Below, piece by piece: positions 11,266 through 24,359 of a DNA stretch of 64,000 nucleotides. Position 1 is the first letter of the stretch. Each line of letters starts with the position of its first letter. The stretch is taken from contig OX459102.1 of NCBI GenBank assembly GCA_949775045.1, positions 6,506,185 to 6,570,184 on the forward strand. Reading direction: 5' to 3'. The notes below the pieces were generated by a model. The model worked only from the letters and a program-made list of their open reading frames with translations. It was not told where the DNA came from and ran no database searches. The translations under genes and the position numbers were made by a program. Origin of the DNA: Metridium senile (Eukaryota; Cnidaria; Anthozoa; Actiniaria; Metridiidae).

Positions 11266-12990
11266 TGACCGATTATTTTAATCTTTCTCGTCAACATTTT
11301 ATTCAGAATGAATGTTTTTGAAAGCCAACACATTCAAAAAATCTTGCGGAGGTTTCTCACAGGCTAAGAGGATGTGTTTTATTCAATCTTGATGCTTTTC
11401 GTTCAAATATATAAATATTTATATATATAAAAAAAATATAAATATTTTAAGCAAAAACAAACATTTGTAGAGATTCTTTTGCTCATATATATATTCTCGA
11501 TCGTGATTGGATAATTTTGCTTTGATGGCTGGCCTTGGTTTAACATCTAACATCGTTATTATTATCATTGCTAAATACATATAATCACTGTCATCTTCAT
11601 TGTCATCATGACCATAATTATCATCATAAACATAGTTTTTGAAACATTATACATATCATCATCGTTTTTATCATATTTTTTCGGGGAAAAAGGATCGGGG
11701 ATGCTGGTCGAAAATTTTCAAAAATACCCCTAAACGATACCGGAAGTCTTTTAAAAAGGGCGTGGCTGGATAAATTTTACCCCCTTAGAGATACCACATT
11801 AATTAATGATATTAATTCCCCCGGGATTTTGATGTTTGATACATGGTGATGCGTGAAGAAATACATAAGTACTTTCAGTGCAAGATTTCTAATCGTTATC
11901 GCTGTATTCTCTCGGTCATTATCTTGTAAGACTCTCATTCAAAATCGAGCGACTGACTTTAATTTAAAGAAACTCTTTAAATATTATATATTTCAGGCAA
12001 TATTTGTACCGCCGGTTATAGGTCGTCTGAATATAAACCTATTTGCAGAATCGTTGTCGCAGCCGATGCTACTGTCCACACTCTGAAGCCTGCAAAGGAT
12101 GTCGGTTACATGGACTTAAATTGTGATTCATTGCACGTTTTAAAGAAATATTTATACTCATATCTACCACAACAACAACTTGTTATGGTAATACAACACA
12201 AACACGTACAATCAAAATATGCTATGAATAATTCGATAACAAGAGAAGAAATACCGACATCCTTTGCAGACTTTAGAGTGTGGACTGTACATGTGGCTGT
12301 GTTTGCGACAACGATTTTTGAAATAGGTGTATATAATCATATTATGCTGCGACAGGCTTCTCTGGATGTTTAATTGTTTTCAAAAGCGGGTTTCTCCTAG
12401 GAAAGATCAAATGTTCAAAATCACGGAACTATTTCTTTCGATAAATATATTTGTTCATGTAATATGCTTTAAGCAATACCTGTAATACGTTGAGAGGTTG
12501 CTAATCGAATTCACATCAAACCATAAGTTTTACAAATCAAGAATATTTAAAAATTTATTGTTTTTTTTTATTACCGTAAACATGTTTAAGTGGGTGCAGG
12601 GCGGAGCTCGAGATTAAAAAAATACGTACGTCATTTAAAATTCAATTTCTCTCTATATCTAACATAAACACAATTAGAGTCAAGTGCCCCAGATAACATT
12701 TATCTCAGACCACCCTCGCATAAGTGAAGCTCTTAAAACTCAATTATTGTATTGACGTCTAAAGTTGCCGCAGGGGATTTACTTTATTGATGTCAAGAAA
12801 TCCTCCGGGCTTGGTCACTGAAAGGTTTCCATGCCGAATAAAGCAGCTGTTATTTTCAATGAACATGTATAATTATAGGACATGCCTCCATTTTATATAG
12901 TCTTTTTACATTTGAATTGAGTGTGTGATTTATTACGCGCTTTTTAAATAAATATTCGTTTCATCATCTAACACTGCAACAACTTGTGAT
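11266..12990. other. Intergenic stretch with an inverted repeat
   Basis: No gene recognised. At 12038-12107 and 12256-12327 two ~70-bp segments are inverted copies (for example CCTGCAAAGGATGTCGG against CCGACATCCTTTGCAG), leaving a ~150-bp spacer. Two short ORFs (11853-12086, 12110-12373) overlap the arms and are not convincing genes. Confidence 0.5.
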
Positions 12991-12993
12991 GGC

Positions 12994-13118
12994 CATATTT
13001 ATTTATTTATTTATTTATTTATTCATTTATTCATTTATTCATTTATTCATTTATTCATTTATTCATTTATTTATTTATTTATTTATTTATTTATTCATTC
13101 ATTCATTCATTCATTCAT

Positions 13119-13149
<31 letters not shown>

Positions 13150-13205
13150 TTTGTTTGTTTGTTTGATTGTTTGTTTGTTTGTTTGTTTATTTATTTATCT
13201 ATTTC
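12994..13205 (+). repeat. (ATTT)n / (ATTC)n / (TTTG)n tetranucleotide array
   Basis: Blocks of TTTA, TTCA and TTTG repeats follow one another. Confidence 0.95.
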
Positions 13206-13224
13206 ACCGTCAAAATGTACGTTG

Positions 13225-13285
13225 ACTTGAAAATATTTATCAAACACCGACACAGCCTTTACTAGTTTACTTGCTTGTTTCTAAT
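13225..13285 (-). repeat. Single copy of the 6.3-kb tandem-array family
   Basis: ATCAAACACCGACACAGCCT and ACTAGTTTACTTGCTTGTTTC are the reverse complement of the array unit. Confidence 0.7.
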
Positions 13286-13340
13286 ATATATTTAATTTCT
13301 TTATATATTAAATTTTGTATTAAACCGCAGACTAAGGAGT

Positions 13341-13449
13341 GACCATGAATGATGGTTCCAGGTCGAGGTTCGAGTTGCTGCACATGATAAATCAAAGTTT
13401 TGCTATGTGTGGCAACTCCAACCTCGACTTGGAACTATTATTCGTGGTC
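13341..13449. repeat. 109-bp palindrome
   Basis: The arms GACCATGAATGATGGTTCCA ... (13341-13385) and ... TATTATTCGTGGTC (13405-13449) are inverted copies with a ~19-bp loop. It is probably a small foldback element. Confidence 0.7.
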
Positions 13450-13489
13450 ATTGAATGGAACTGTGAAAAGGACTTTTCAATCTTATCAA

Positions 13490-13664
13490 TAGACCTCTTT
13501 ACCTTCCTTGTTTGTTGTCCCATTTCAGATCATGTGATGCTACCCTTGGGAATTGTTTCTTTCACATGTAAATGAAATAACACGTCCATCATAAAAGAAC
13601 AATTCTCAAGGGAATGACACGTGGTCTGAAATGGGCAATTTGAATACGGAGGTAAAGAGGTCTA
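13490..13664. mobile_element. Foldback MITE, family TAGACCTCTTTACC, copy 1
   Basis: Starts TAGACCTCTTTACCTTCC and ends GGAGGTAAAGAGGTCTA, so the terminal inverted repeats include a TA at each edge, as in TA-targeting elements. Longer inverted blocks lie inside (CCATTTCAGATCA against GGTCTGAAATGG, and TTGGGAATTGTTCTTT-like arms). A second copy lies at 28485-28667. Confidence 0.8.
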
Positions 13665-15495
13665 TTCAAATATTTAAATTTTGAAAAAGAATAGTAATTG
13701 CTCAAATAAAGTTAATAATTAATATACTATTTATTTGCCATGTATATATATTGATATATATTTTTTTGTTTCTTTTATAAAACAGTGGGTTTTCGACATA
13801 TCGTAATCATTCGTTTGTGGAAGATGTAGTTCCAGATTGTAAACCCTTTGGTATGAAATTTTTTTCATTTTGTTGGCCACGTGACTTTAAGGCAGCAAAA
13901 ACGGTTTTTTGAAAACGGGGAACATTTGTCCTTTCCCAATCAAGCTGAAATTCGCATGGTTTTTAGATATTAATCGAAGGCATATGACACCTCCTTTTAA
14001 TCGTGTCTATCTTCATGGAGCAAAATGATATTAAGGAAAAACCTAAATGCAAATTAGGTCACGTGACCTTTTTTCTAAAATAACTCTACATAAAGTTATT
14101 TTTCCAAACGCAAAAGGCGTAGTTGTAAAGACCTCTATAACAGAAACAAAATAACACATTGCTCGTTAAAATCGAAGATTTCCTTGTGTTCCCCATTTTT
14201 AATCAAAATTTCTAAGCTAATAATTTGGTGTACCTTGTCACGTGACATCCCTTCCAATGTGAACATGTAGCAGAAAGTTTCACTTAAAGTATATTTGACA
14301 AAATATACCAACCTATTAAAGATTCCTACTAAGAAAAGGCCACGATTCTCTTTAAACCTATTTTCATATGCAAAATAGGCTCAAACCAGGCCTTAACACA
14401 CCTGAGTGTGAAAGAAAAATGACTAACTGGTTTGTAGTAGTGGATAATAGCTGCGTAATAGATACAACTAGACCCTGGCTTTCAGGGTTAACTCGTGCCC
14501 TGGAGAGGACATTGTATACCATGGTAGATTGTAAAAACCCAGTCCAGATGTCGACTGTCTTTGCAAGCACAAAATTCTGATCGCGATCAAAAGACAATAG
14601 AACAAAGAAATGCAATGCTATTTAATAAATATTTGTTTCAATGAATTACACTGATAGCAAGCTGGAACCGAAAAACAAATACAGTTTTTTCAATCAAATA
14701 TTTTCTATCAAGATCTATATTAACATGAAGCTTGTAGTAGTCGGCAATAAAATTGACAGACAAACTTGTTACTTTAATCAAAAATGTATAAGAAATAATT
14801 ACAAGAAGCAATTTTATTATTTTTTATTTTAATCAATATTTATACAGGAATGTCTAATTTAGCATAGCTAGTTTAAATAGAGCCAATATATTTACCCTAT
14901 TAAAACATCACTAAAGTATCATAATGTTGTTGTCTTCATTTTCAATGCGCTGTATCGTACTCTCTAAGGATGCTTACAATACTGTTAAATATCCAGTAGT
15001 AACAGCTTCGTCCTTTGTCATGTAACTGGTTGTGAATCCATTCCATAGCATTATGAAATGATGGATAAAAAGTAGCTTCTGCTATCAGCGAAGATTTCTC
15101 GATAAATTCAATCATAATAAGTTGGTTCGCTTGGTTCTCACGTAAATTGCATTATCTTTAGTAAAATTCATAGAGTGACCCTTTCCGAAAACATTCGACA
15201 TAAACTTAAGTGTAATTCTACTGCGAACGATGTGGCGTGAGGGCATAAAATATGAGAGTATTCGCGATAACTTCCACCGAGAAATCATTCCTTCCTACAT
15301 GTACTGGTATTACAATATCCCCAATCTCCCTCGATTTGTGCTGACCAGCAAAGGACTCGGCAACCTACATGGCCGAAATTCTGCATTTTAAGACTCGTGC
15401 CACGGCCAAAGGTCCAGGCACGAGTAAAGAGACGAAGAGTCGAGATTATGTATGTCATACAATCAATTACAAACACATATTAATTCGATCATAAA
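13665..15495. other. Intergenic stretch, no gene recognised
   Basis: No convincing coding region. A small palindromic motif ACTCGTGCCACGGCC ... AGGCACGAGT occurs near 15393-15425, and a similar motif occurs near 45277-45310. Confidence 0.4.
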
Positions 15496-15506
15496 AATCA
15501 TTTATT

Positions 15507-17570
15507 ATTATTATTTTTGAACCATATGGTGGGTTTGGAGTTATAGGAGAAAATTTTGACCATGCTCTTATCAATGATATACCTGAGTTTTATAAAGAAA
15601 TTCTTTATAGCTGGAGTAAAGTAAGCAAATGTAATGTCGAAAAACCAGAGGAAATTATTTGTCAACCGATTTGGCTAAATAGGTTTATTAATCTAGATCT
15701 TTATCATTTTGATATCAAAAAGTTTGTAAAGAAGGAGATAATAATAATTAAGGACATTTGGGATTGTACAGACGGGCCGAATTGGAACTCGGTTAAAGCC
15801 AAAGGAAAGTGGTGTGATTCCGACTATTTTACATGGAGAGGTATTATATCAGCACTACCAGATAACTGGAAAACAATTCTAAAAAATGCTCAAAAAGAGA
15901 AACCCGTACTCTGTCCTAACGAGGCTGGCAAAGGTTTGAATATCTCTAACACTTATGTTCCTCTTTCTAAAGTGAAAACTAGAATGGTTTATTGGAAATT
16001 GATCGAAAATAAATTAACCAAACCGACAGCACAAAAACACATAGCTAAGGGGTGGACCATTAGAAGTTGGGGGAGGGGGGGTGGCAATATTTTTGTGTAG
16101 GGTTTTTTTTTTGCCGCACGGGTTGTGCAAGATTTTTTTTTCGACCAGAGAGGTCTTGCACGTTTTTTTTTTTTTTACAGAATTTTGTTCTCTGAAATTC
16201 AAAGCAAAAACAACTGTTTGTGTTTTGGTTAAACTTTTGAAAAGTCCGTTTTTCCGTTTTATTTATTAGTCCGGTGCAACGCGCAGGTACTTCGCGACTT
16301 TGCTCAGTTAACTTTCGGGCGATTTGTTCACTTTTTGTCGGGAAAACACACCGAGGTCGACTTGGGGCAAGTCTATATATGTCTTGGTATATTTTGTATA
16401 CTGATACAAAGAGCGTAAGTAATTTTGGTTATTTTGATGCCTCAAAGTCTCGGATTTCCGTGTTTTTGATGCCTCAATTGCAAAGTCTCGAATTTTTCAG
16501 TGTTTTTGATGTCTCAAAGTCTTGGATTTTCGTGTTTTTAATGTCTCGGAGTCTAGAATTTTTTAAATACAATAAATGCATGAGCTGATATATTTCTAGA
16601 ATCTCAGGCTCGGATTTTAAAATTTTAGCATTCGCTACCCCTCAAGATTCTGCACGTTTTTTTTTTTGTAACTTTGCTCTGTGTAGGATTTTTTTTGTGG
16701 ACACATTGGCCTTGCACGTTTTTTATTTTGGGAATTGCCACCCCCCCTCCCCCAACTTCTAATGGTCCACCCCTAATACATTAAATAACCCAGACATTGA
16801 GTGGTCAGAAGTTTACAAAAAAATGTATCATGTTACTAATGACACTAAGTTACGAGCTTTGCAATATAAAATTTTAAATAATTCCCTCTTTCTGAATAAA
16901 GACCTTTTTAGATTTAAACTAATTGATTCACCGAGTTGTACTTTTTGTAAATCTTCCATTGAAACAATGGAACATCTTTTTACTGATTGTTATTTAACAA
17001 AGAATTATTTTATTGATATAAGAAACTGGTTACATACGGGGAATATAAACCTACCAAAATTAAATATAAGTAATATTATCTTAGGAGGAGTTAACGATAA
17101 AATGGAAGAATTTCTATTTTTGTTATATAAATTCACAATAGTTAACTGTAGAACCAGAGGAATGGTTCCCAATATAGCAAATTTCAAATCAAAATTGCAA
17201 GAATACGAAAATATCGAATACGAAATTGCAAAAAGTCATGGAAAAATAGATATACATCTAAAAAAGTACAATAAATTGAAAAAACTATTGCCTTAGATAG
17301 AACAAGTCCTATGTAGCAGACGTAGAATTGTGTTGTAGTTGTGTTATATGTATGTTAATTAAATGCCATTAGTATAGTGATATATAGTTATTGAGTGATT
17401 GTGTTTGTTTGTGTGTATATATATATAGTTAATTATAAACTTATTTCATTGAAACTTTAATTATTGTAAAAACTTTTATCTTCTCGTGAGTCACAATTAT
17501 TGTGGCTCTCTTTAAGTGTAAATTTTGTGTGTGTCGTTAATTAAAATTTAAAATTTAAAAAAAAAAAAAA
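15507..17570 (+). pseudogene. 5'-truncated LINE (L1/Tx1-like), 3' half of ORF2
   Basis: From 15525 an open frame begins YGGFGVIGENFDHALINDIP and runs to 16048. The frame resumes after an inserted element at 16774 and ends at the stop near 17296. The second half has a zinc-knuckle-like C-x2-C-x7-H-x4-C cluster (CTFCKSSIETMEHLFTDC), typical of the zf-RVT region after the reverse transcriptase. The polymerase and endonuclease parts are absent. The copy ends in an A-run (~17557-17570), and AATCATTTATT flanks it at 15496-15506 and 17571-17581, a TSD of about 11 bp. It is therefore a classic 5'-truncated LINE insertion. It is related to the LINE at 21064-25817 (both carry P-E-F-Y-K followed by a W-S-K segment). 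Confidence 0.85.
16049..16773. mobile_element. PIF/Harbinger-like nonautonomous DNA element inside the LINE
   Basis: A 725-bp element with perfect 40-bp terminal inverted repeats beginning GGGGTGGACCATTAGAAGTT, flanked by TAA on both sides (16046-16048 and 16774-16776). A 3-bp TWA duplication is typical of PIF/Harbinger. Removing the element and one TAA restores the LINE reading frame across the junction. The interior has no transposase. It has direct repeats of a T-run followed by a TTGCACG motif, and a 35-50 bp tandem motif GATGCCTCAAAGTCTCGGAT-like at 16430-16565. Confidence 0.92.
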
Positions 17571-17625
17571 AATCATTTATTCTAAAGATTAAAACACAAG
17601 AAACTGCAGTGACTTTTATAACCTG

Positions 17626-17870
17626 TTAGAGTGCTAACACTATATCCATAAAACAGAATCAAATTTCTAATATATTATAGTTCTTATTTAGTTACTATAA
17701 GTCACTATCAAAGATTGTGCAATGATAGAGACAATTTCACACCTCAGAGGGACAATTTTTCAAGTGTCTCTATCATTGTAAGCTCAATGTTCGTTACGGT
17801 TCGATACAGGCCCGGCTACCTTTCAAGATGGCGCAGGGAACTGTGAGGGGGACTATTGGCCTCTATTGTA
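17626..17870. repeat. Fragments of two dispersed repeats
   Basis: 17626-17714 is a diverged left half of the GAGTGCTTACACTATG MITE (see 19254). From ~17725, AATGATAGAGACA and CGGCTACCTTTCAAGATGGC match the palindromic repeat at 30227-30800. Confidence 0.7.
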
Positions 17871-18915
17871 TTTGGTGATTTAACATGGTTAGTAATACTA
17901 GATAGTGTCTACGTAAAATATTTACGATTTTACTTTGCGTGTTCTTATATTCTTCGTTTGCAACCACGTGATAATCGGGACATAATAGACCATAATAAGC
18001 CAATTTCTGCCGATCTCAAATTTCACAACCTTATTTCTTAGTCGTATTGAAAAATGACATTCATATTCTTTTAGAGCATTCAAAACTGAGTATATTGACC
18101 GATTTTTGAATCTGTAGAGTATTTGGATGCAGAATTATGCGCGATCAAAGTTGCGCGATATTTGGCAAGAATGTATGGAGCGGCCATGCTGGAGGACATC
18201 TCATATCCTCCAAGATGGCGGCCAAAACTTCTAAGGTCTGATATGAAGGGAAACTGAAACATTTAAAAAATATTTCGTTAAAATGTACTTGAATTAGATG
18301 CTAAAAGTCTTTACGAACCAAATGTTTTGAAAAGGAACAAATTATTCTTGCTTTTTATCGCCCGATTCGGATACGTGACCGGCATTGCGTGACACAATTC
18401 TAACTTGAATATCTCGAGAACCAAAAACTTTTATAAACCCAAACTTCAGAAATGTATTTTTAAAACAGTTAACTATAACATATATAGTGCATGTTTTAAT
18501 ACGAGATATAAAAAATATTTCGGTTTGGTGATGACATGTGATGACGTCAGTTGCAAACGAAGAATATCCACATACGACCTTATAGTTGAGATTTTTTCGT
18601 CGCACATCTATGCATGGGGGTTATCCATGAACTCGATAAACATCCTCTCTCATCCGAAGGCTTCAACAAAAAGCATCTATAGAAAGTGTTGTTGCCTAAT
18701 AAGTGAAGGCTAGTAATCTTGAAACCATTTCTTATATAGCCAAACTAAACTGTGAAGAGTAAATGTTAATTGCTTGATAAGAAAAGATACAAAATGCCAT
18801 TGAAGACAGCCTTCGATCCCCACTAGTTTGTCCGCCATTTTGAAATGAATTCGATAAAATGTATTGTGCGCATGCGCTGCGTTTTTCTGCCCTGTCGTTC
18901 TAGAAAGAAAAATGA
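17871..18915. other. Intergenic stretch, no gene recognised
   Basis: Short ORFs only. The phrase ATTGCGTGACACAATTC (~18384) recurs near 38250, so part of this may be an old dispersed repeat. Confidence 0.35.
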
Positions 18916-19253
18916 CTATCTTAGGTGGCCCAGGGGTATTTATTTACGTAAAAACAATTTTTTTGAACTTCAAATTTTGGCGCAAAAACTACTTCGATTG
19001 TTTTAAAAATCGGGATTATAACTAATCATTGTCTCTAGTTTATAGATATTTAAACGTTTTTTTTTTATACTGATGTCGTAAGAGCAATGCGCTTGCAATT
19101 TAACGCGAACTCGACTTTGAGATTTTATGGCTATTTCTAAATATCTGAAAGACGAAACCACTCGATTTTGCGTCTTTTTTTTATTTTTTTATTTTGCGTC
19201 TATGGACTCGTGTACTTCTAATCACTACCTTTACGTGATAAACGGCCAAATTA

Positions 19254-19544
19254 GAGTGCTTACACTAGAGTGCTTACAGTATGTCCATGAAATAGAATCT
19301 AAATAGTTCCTACCTAATAGTTTTTATTTAGTGACTATTAGTCTCTACCACTCAACTGGAACAGCTTTAGTAACAATTCACAAGGGAAATCAAATACTCA
19401 AAACCATAGAAAGTTATTACTTTATTCATTGTGTATTGTTACTAAAGCTGTTCCAGTTGAGTGATAGTGACTAATAGTCACCAAATAAAAACTATTAGTT
19501 AGTAACTATTTAGATTTTATTTCATGGACATAGTGTAAGCACTC
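19254..19544. mobile_element. TA-flanked foldback MITE, copy 1
   Basis: Terminal inverted repeats GAGTGCTTACAC ... GTGTAAGCACTC with TA on both sides. The other arm of the inverted repeat still has the uninterrupted site CCAAATTAATCGAGACC, which proves an insertion with TA duplication (Tc1/mariner-type target). The arms are ~120 bp (CACTCAACTGGAACAGCTTT). The left end GAGTGCTTACA is itself duplicated. Confidence 0.9.
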
Positions 19545-20055
19545 TAATCGAGACCTTGCATCAAGCTTAGGAAATATGAGTACTCAAAATAGAACACACA
19601 AATGTATAGTTTATAAAGAATAGAACATGCAGAGACGCACAATAAAATCATTGCTTTCGAAATCGTTACTCACCACTATGTTGTACAATGCTTTCACAGG
19701 CCAAATTGACGTACTGTGTGCAACACTATCACGACTGATAAAAACAAATTATCGATGCATTATTCAAAATAGCTAGATAATCTAATTTTTGCTCAGTATT
19801 AACTTAAATGGTAATTCTCAAAAATACAAGATGTAAACATATCATTGTTAAAGTACCTTACACAGTTTGAGCGTGTTCCATTCATAAGAATGAGTAAAGT
19901 TGACCGTATATAAATCTTGGCGACACCGCCGAGTTGTAGTTGCAGTGAAAAGCCAGCATGTGCTTTGCATGTAAAATTGCAATATATTTTTTAGTCTCGC
20001 GAGGGATATCCCGTTGGGACCAATTACTGAACTAATATAAGTTTAGAATATAATA

Positions 20056-20342
20056 GAGTGCTTACACTATGTCCATGAAATAAAATCTAAATAGTTACTA
20101 ACTAATAGTTTTTATTTAGTGACTATTAGTCACTATCACTCAACTGGAACAGCTTTAGTAACAATACACAATGAATAAAGTATTAACTTTCTATGGTTTT
20201 GAGTATTTGATTTCCCTTGTGTCTTGTGGTCTATAGTTACTAAAGCTGTTCCAGTTGAGTGATAGTGACTAATAGTCACTAAATAAAAACTATTAGTTAG
20301 GAACTATTTAGATTCTATTTCATGGACATAGTGTAAGCACTC
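20056..20342. mobile_element. TA-flanked foldback MITE, copy 2
   Basis: Same family as 19254-19544, with its centre in opposite orientation. TA lies at both edges. The other arm keeps the empty site AGAATATAATATTGCAAGAG near 20535-20550. Confidence 0.9.
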
Positions 20343-20555
20343 TATTGCAAGAGCAAATAACTAATACTCGCTAAACGAGAAAACTAAGATATATAATTTG
20401 TAAATATGCATATGAATTGTTTATGCTTGATTTTCGTGTATAGTTGGATTTACAAACACTCTTTCTGTTGAAAGAACTAATATTAAATAAAAATGACACA
20501 TTATATAGTATAGCAAGTATTAGTTATTTGCTCTTGCAATATTATATTCTAAACT

Positions 20556-20810
20556 TCAAAAACTCATTAATAATTCATGAGAAATTTTCAAAAGAAATCG
20601 TAACCGTGACGAGTGTTTTAACTGAAGTTATAGATTCACCCTAATTTACATAAACTTTAACCTTAATTTTCTCTAATAAACTTTTACAAATCCTTGATTT
20701 TTTTTACAAAAACACAAAATATAGGTTGGAGTTTTTGAAGTCGTTCAATAAACTCGCCGCGTGGTTTTAAATCCTGATAAAACACTCCTGCTCGTTTATT
20801 AAACATTACA
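20556..20810 (-). mobile_element. Zero-TSD element, short copy 3
   Basis: The left arm has uninterrupted CTAAACTTATATTAGTTC (reverse complement) where the right arm has these 255 bp. The ends TCAAAAACTCATTAATAATT and CTGCTCGTTTATTAAACATT match the termini of the elements at 6698-7345 and 22595-23577. No target duplication is seen. The palindromic head and the tRNA-like core are missing. Confidence 0.7.
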
Positions 20811-22594
20811 TATATTAGTTCAGTAATTGGTCCCAACGGGATATCCCTTGCGAGACTTCAAAAAATATTGAAAAAAATATTGAAAATTTTACATGCATCA
20901 ACAAAAGCACATGCTGGCTTTTCACTGCACCTGCAACTCGGCGGTGTCGCCAAGATTTATATACAGTCAACTTTACTTTTCCATTTCTCCAAACCGTATG
21001 AATGGAACACGCTCAAACTTTGTAAGGTACTTTTACAATGATTTGTTTACATCTTGTGTTTTTATTTTTAATTTTAATTTTTTTTTTTAACAACATTTTA
21101 TTAAGCAACACATAAAACATTTACAATAAATATAGAATAGTACGTTATTTACAATTGAATGAAAAATACACAAAAGAGTACTCTTCTAGATTTTACATTT
21201 AAATATAGAACACGTTATTTACAATTAATGAAGATTTCACTATAAGTGTACTCTTCTAGATTTTTATCAAATAATAAAAAATATATAAATGTACACAGAA
21301 TTAAAGGGAAAATAAAAACAAAAAAAATAAACACAATTTGTGAACACAACTTGCCAAATGATATTACTTAAGAGCTGGTTCAATGAATTTCCATTTATCA
21401 ATATGTTTAAACACAACATTTCTTGTTTTCGCAATATGGTATTCTACGTTTTTGTTATAACTTAAACAATTTAGAAAACTATTTAATGAGGGCCTTTTCA
21501 ATTTATCTCTCCACTTGTATATTGTTATTTTAAAATACAATATAATATAATTCACTATTCTATCGTCTACACCTAGAATAATGTTTTCGTAATTGCTTTC
21601 AGGTAATTTTATTTCATACTTCTCAAAGTGATTTCTTACATCATAATAGAGGTTCTTTGATTCCACGCAGTCCACAAACAAATGATAAACTGTTTCCGAA
21701 TATTCTGAACAAAAAGAACAAGAGGGATAATCTAGAATTTTGAAACGATGCAGATCACGATTAAGATATAATATATTATTCAATATCTTATACTGAAAAT
21801 GTCTAGAGTAAGTGTCTATAGACGTTTTATAGATTCTATTATATATTGTAGTCCAAACCAGTTCGCTATTTGGACTAATAACCTGAGAAATCTTTGATTG
21901 TGAAGTCGGGGTCTTAAACTTTTTTTCCATAAACCAATTATATAATGTTTTGTTTTTTATCTTGTCAAAGTCAAATCGGGACTCTCCGATTTTCATATAC
22001 ATTTTTGAGTAATTTCCTTCATATTTTTGTTTTTTAATGAGAGATTTCCATTCTGCCGGAATAGCATGTATTATCCCAGTCCATTTAAAAAAATCTTTAT
22101 TTGATAATCCTTTCGTTTTTGCATGTTCCCAATTGTAATTGCCGTTATTGTCACATAAATCGAAAATTTTGTCGATGTTTTTTTCTGAAAATTCCTTATA
22201 TAGAACTGATTTTTCTCCTATTTGAATATATTTGTTGTTCCATAAATGTTGGTTATACACAGCGTCGGGAGAATCACAAATTTCATTCGAAATCTTTGAC
22301 CAAGCGATAAGAATACTTTTGTAAAACTCTGGAATATGTTTTGGTATTCTTCTCATATCGAAGTTATTTCTGATGTGTTTTAGACCACCAAGTGTTTTGA
22401 AATATAGTGAAGGAATATAACTGATTAGGTTATCTTTATTTGATTGAACTAATTTAATTAGCCATTTTACTCTATTCAAATCTAGCTAGACATGATTGAA
22501 AATCTGGTAATTCAAGACCGCCTTCTTCATAGTGTCCAATTAACGTGCTGTATTTTATTTTGGGTTTTTTGCCATTCCATATGAAATCCTTTAT

Positions 22595-23577
22595 GTAATA
22601 TTTCAAAAACGAGTACGAGTGTTTCATTAGGGTTTCTAAACTCGATAAAACATTTGAAAGCACGAGGCCGTAGGCCGAGTGCTTTTATTGTTTTTGAGTG
22701 TTTGGAAACCCTAATGAAACACGAAGCACGAGCTTTTTGGAATTACTTCTCAGTCGAATAAATAATTCATTATGCAGGAATGTGGCTAGTTCTTTATAAT
22801 ATAATAGGTCACTCATTATGTTGCCTGGGAATATAAGAGTTATTTTGAATTCCTCTCGTGCGGAATTTATTGGATTTCGAAATACTGTAGGGTTTATAAG
22901 GAGTGTTACGGGGTTTTTACTTGAAGTTGTTCAAAAAGGCTTAGAAAATGTTCCTTTAAGTTCAGTTGAGCAATATTTCAAATTGTACTCTAAACTGATA
23001 ACTTGTAACTACCTACATAAGTAGTTTTTTTTTTCATTTTTTTTAGAGAATAATCCAAATTGTCATTTAAATATAAGTTGTAACTTCAGTAGGGATCATT
23101 AAAGCACATGCGAATAAAGTTCATTTATGTGAGTTCTTGACGTCAGTGTAATTTCTGATATAATATATACAGAGTATTTGATGGCGTGGGAAATAAGACT
23201 CTACTTTGCCAACCAAATCACCAATAGCTCAGCTGGTATGAAGAGGGAATTCAACTACAAGGGTTGCAGGTTCGAGACTCGGACACGCCAATAAAAAAAG
23301 GGAAAAAAAATAATGTAAAAATAATAATGTAAATTAGGTAGAAAGGTTAAGGGAATAAAGGATAGTAAGGTAGGTAGGTAACTAGGGAATACTAATTCTT
23401 TTCAGATTTCCCACCACTATGTAGATTTAGAAATATTTTCATCACTAGTGATGAAAATATTTCAAACACCGGTCAACCTATAATCGTGTTTCATCGGGGT
23501 TTCAAACCCATGCACGTGGTACAAATGGTGTGCTCACATTGGTTGATTAGCTCATGAATTATTAATGAGTTTGAGAA
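22595..23577 (+). mobile_element. Composite nonautonomous element, copy 2
   Basis: Inserted in the LINE. Excising it restores an open LINE frame (E-S-T-I-K-D-F) with no target duplication. The head (~22605-22740) is a palindrome centred on GAGGCCGTAGGCCGAG, with CAAAAACGAGTACGAG at one foot and CACGAAGCACGAGCTTTTT at the other. The tRNA-like core has an A box TAGCTCAGCTGG (23225-23236) and a B box GGTTCGAGACT (23269-23279), 44 bp apart as in copy 1. A GGTAGGTAGGTAA stretch follows at ~23370. The right end ends GAATTATTAATGAGTTTGAGAA, identical to copy 1. Confidence 0.82.
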
Positions 23578-24359
23578 TGTACTTTCTACGACATTGATAA
23601 AATCTTCCGGAACATGAAGAACGGAGCAGACATATAACAGTTTCGGTAATGCAAGTGCTCGCACTATTTGAATTTTGCCATATAGAGTTAAATTACGTGA
23701 TTTCCAAATTGATAAAGTTGTCTGAAAGTTAGATAAGATCCTTTTGAAATTATTTTCATACAGAAATTTATCATTGTGTGAAAAGAAAATTCCCAGTATT
23801 TTGATACCATTCTGATAGAGGTTAATGCTTTTAAAATTTTGAAAATGGACTTCTTCCGAACAGCTTTTACGTTTGTAAGCCAACCAACTTCAGATTTTTT
23901 GGTGTTAATTTTTAGTGAAGAAAAGAGTCTGAATCTTTCGAGTTCTCTTAATACCTTTTGAAATGAGGAAATGTCTTTTAAGAAAAAAGTAGTGTCATCA
24001 GCAAACACTAGCAATTTTTGTTCTAGTTCACCTATTTTAATTCCATCTATTTCGTGACAGCTTCTAATCATTATTGCCATAATTTCAATAATCAATATGA
24101 ACAGATATGGCGATATCGGGTCTCCCTGTTTTGTACCTCGATTTATCCCAAAGAAATCAGTAACTTTTCCATTATTGATTATACAGCCTTGATTTTCGTG
24201 TAATAAAATTCTAATCCAATTAATGAACTTTTCATCAAACCCGAATTTCTGCAAAACTGCAAATAAGAAGTTTCTTTCTATCGAGTCAAAGGCCTTTTCG
24301 AAATCAGCCGCAAAGAGCAGTGAATTGTCATCTTTATGTTTTAAATATTCCATAGAATC

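Larger units (their letters stand above)
18923..20372 (+). repeat. Left arm of a large inverted repeat
   Basis: Starting at AGGTGGCCCAGGGGTATTTA, this segment is matched in reverse complement by the right arm that ends at ~26424. Without its two MITE insertions the arm is ~870 bp and matches the other arm closely along its length, including the ends TTGCAAGAGCAAATAACTAA. The loop is 20373-20519. Confidence 0.88.

Noticed and set aside
10941..11333. 130-codon Ser/Val/Gln ORF
   Set aside because: Translation of the ACTG microsatellite.
16081..16269. Phe-rich ORF in the Harbinger-like element
   Set aside because: Caused by T-runs; no transposase motif.
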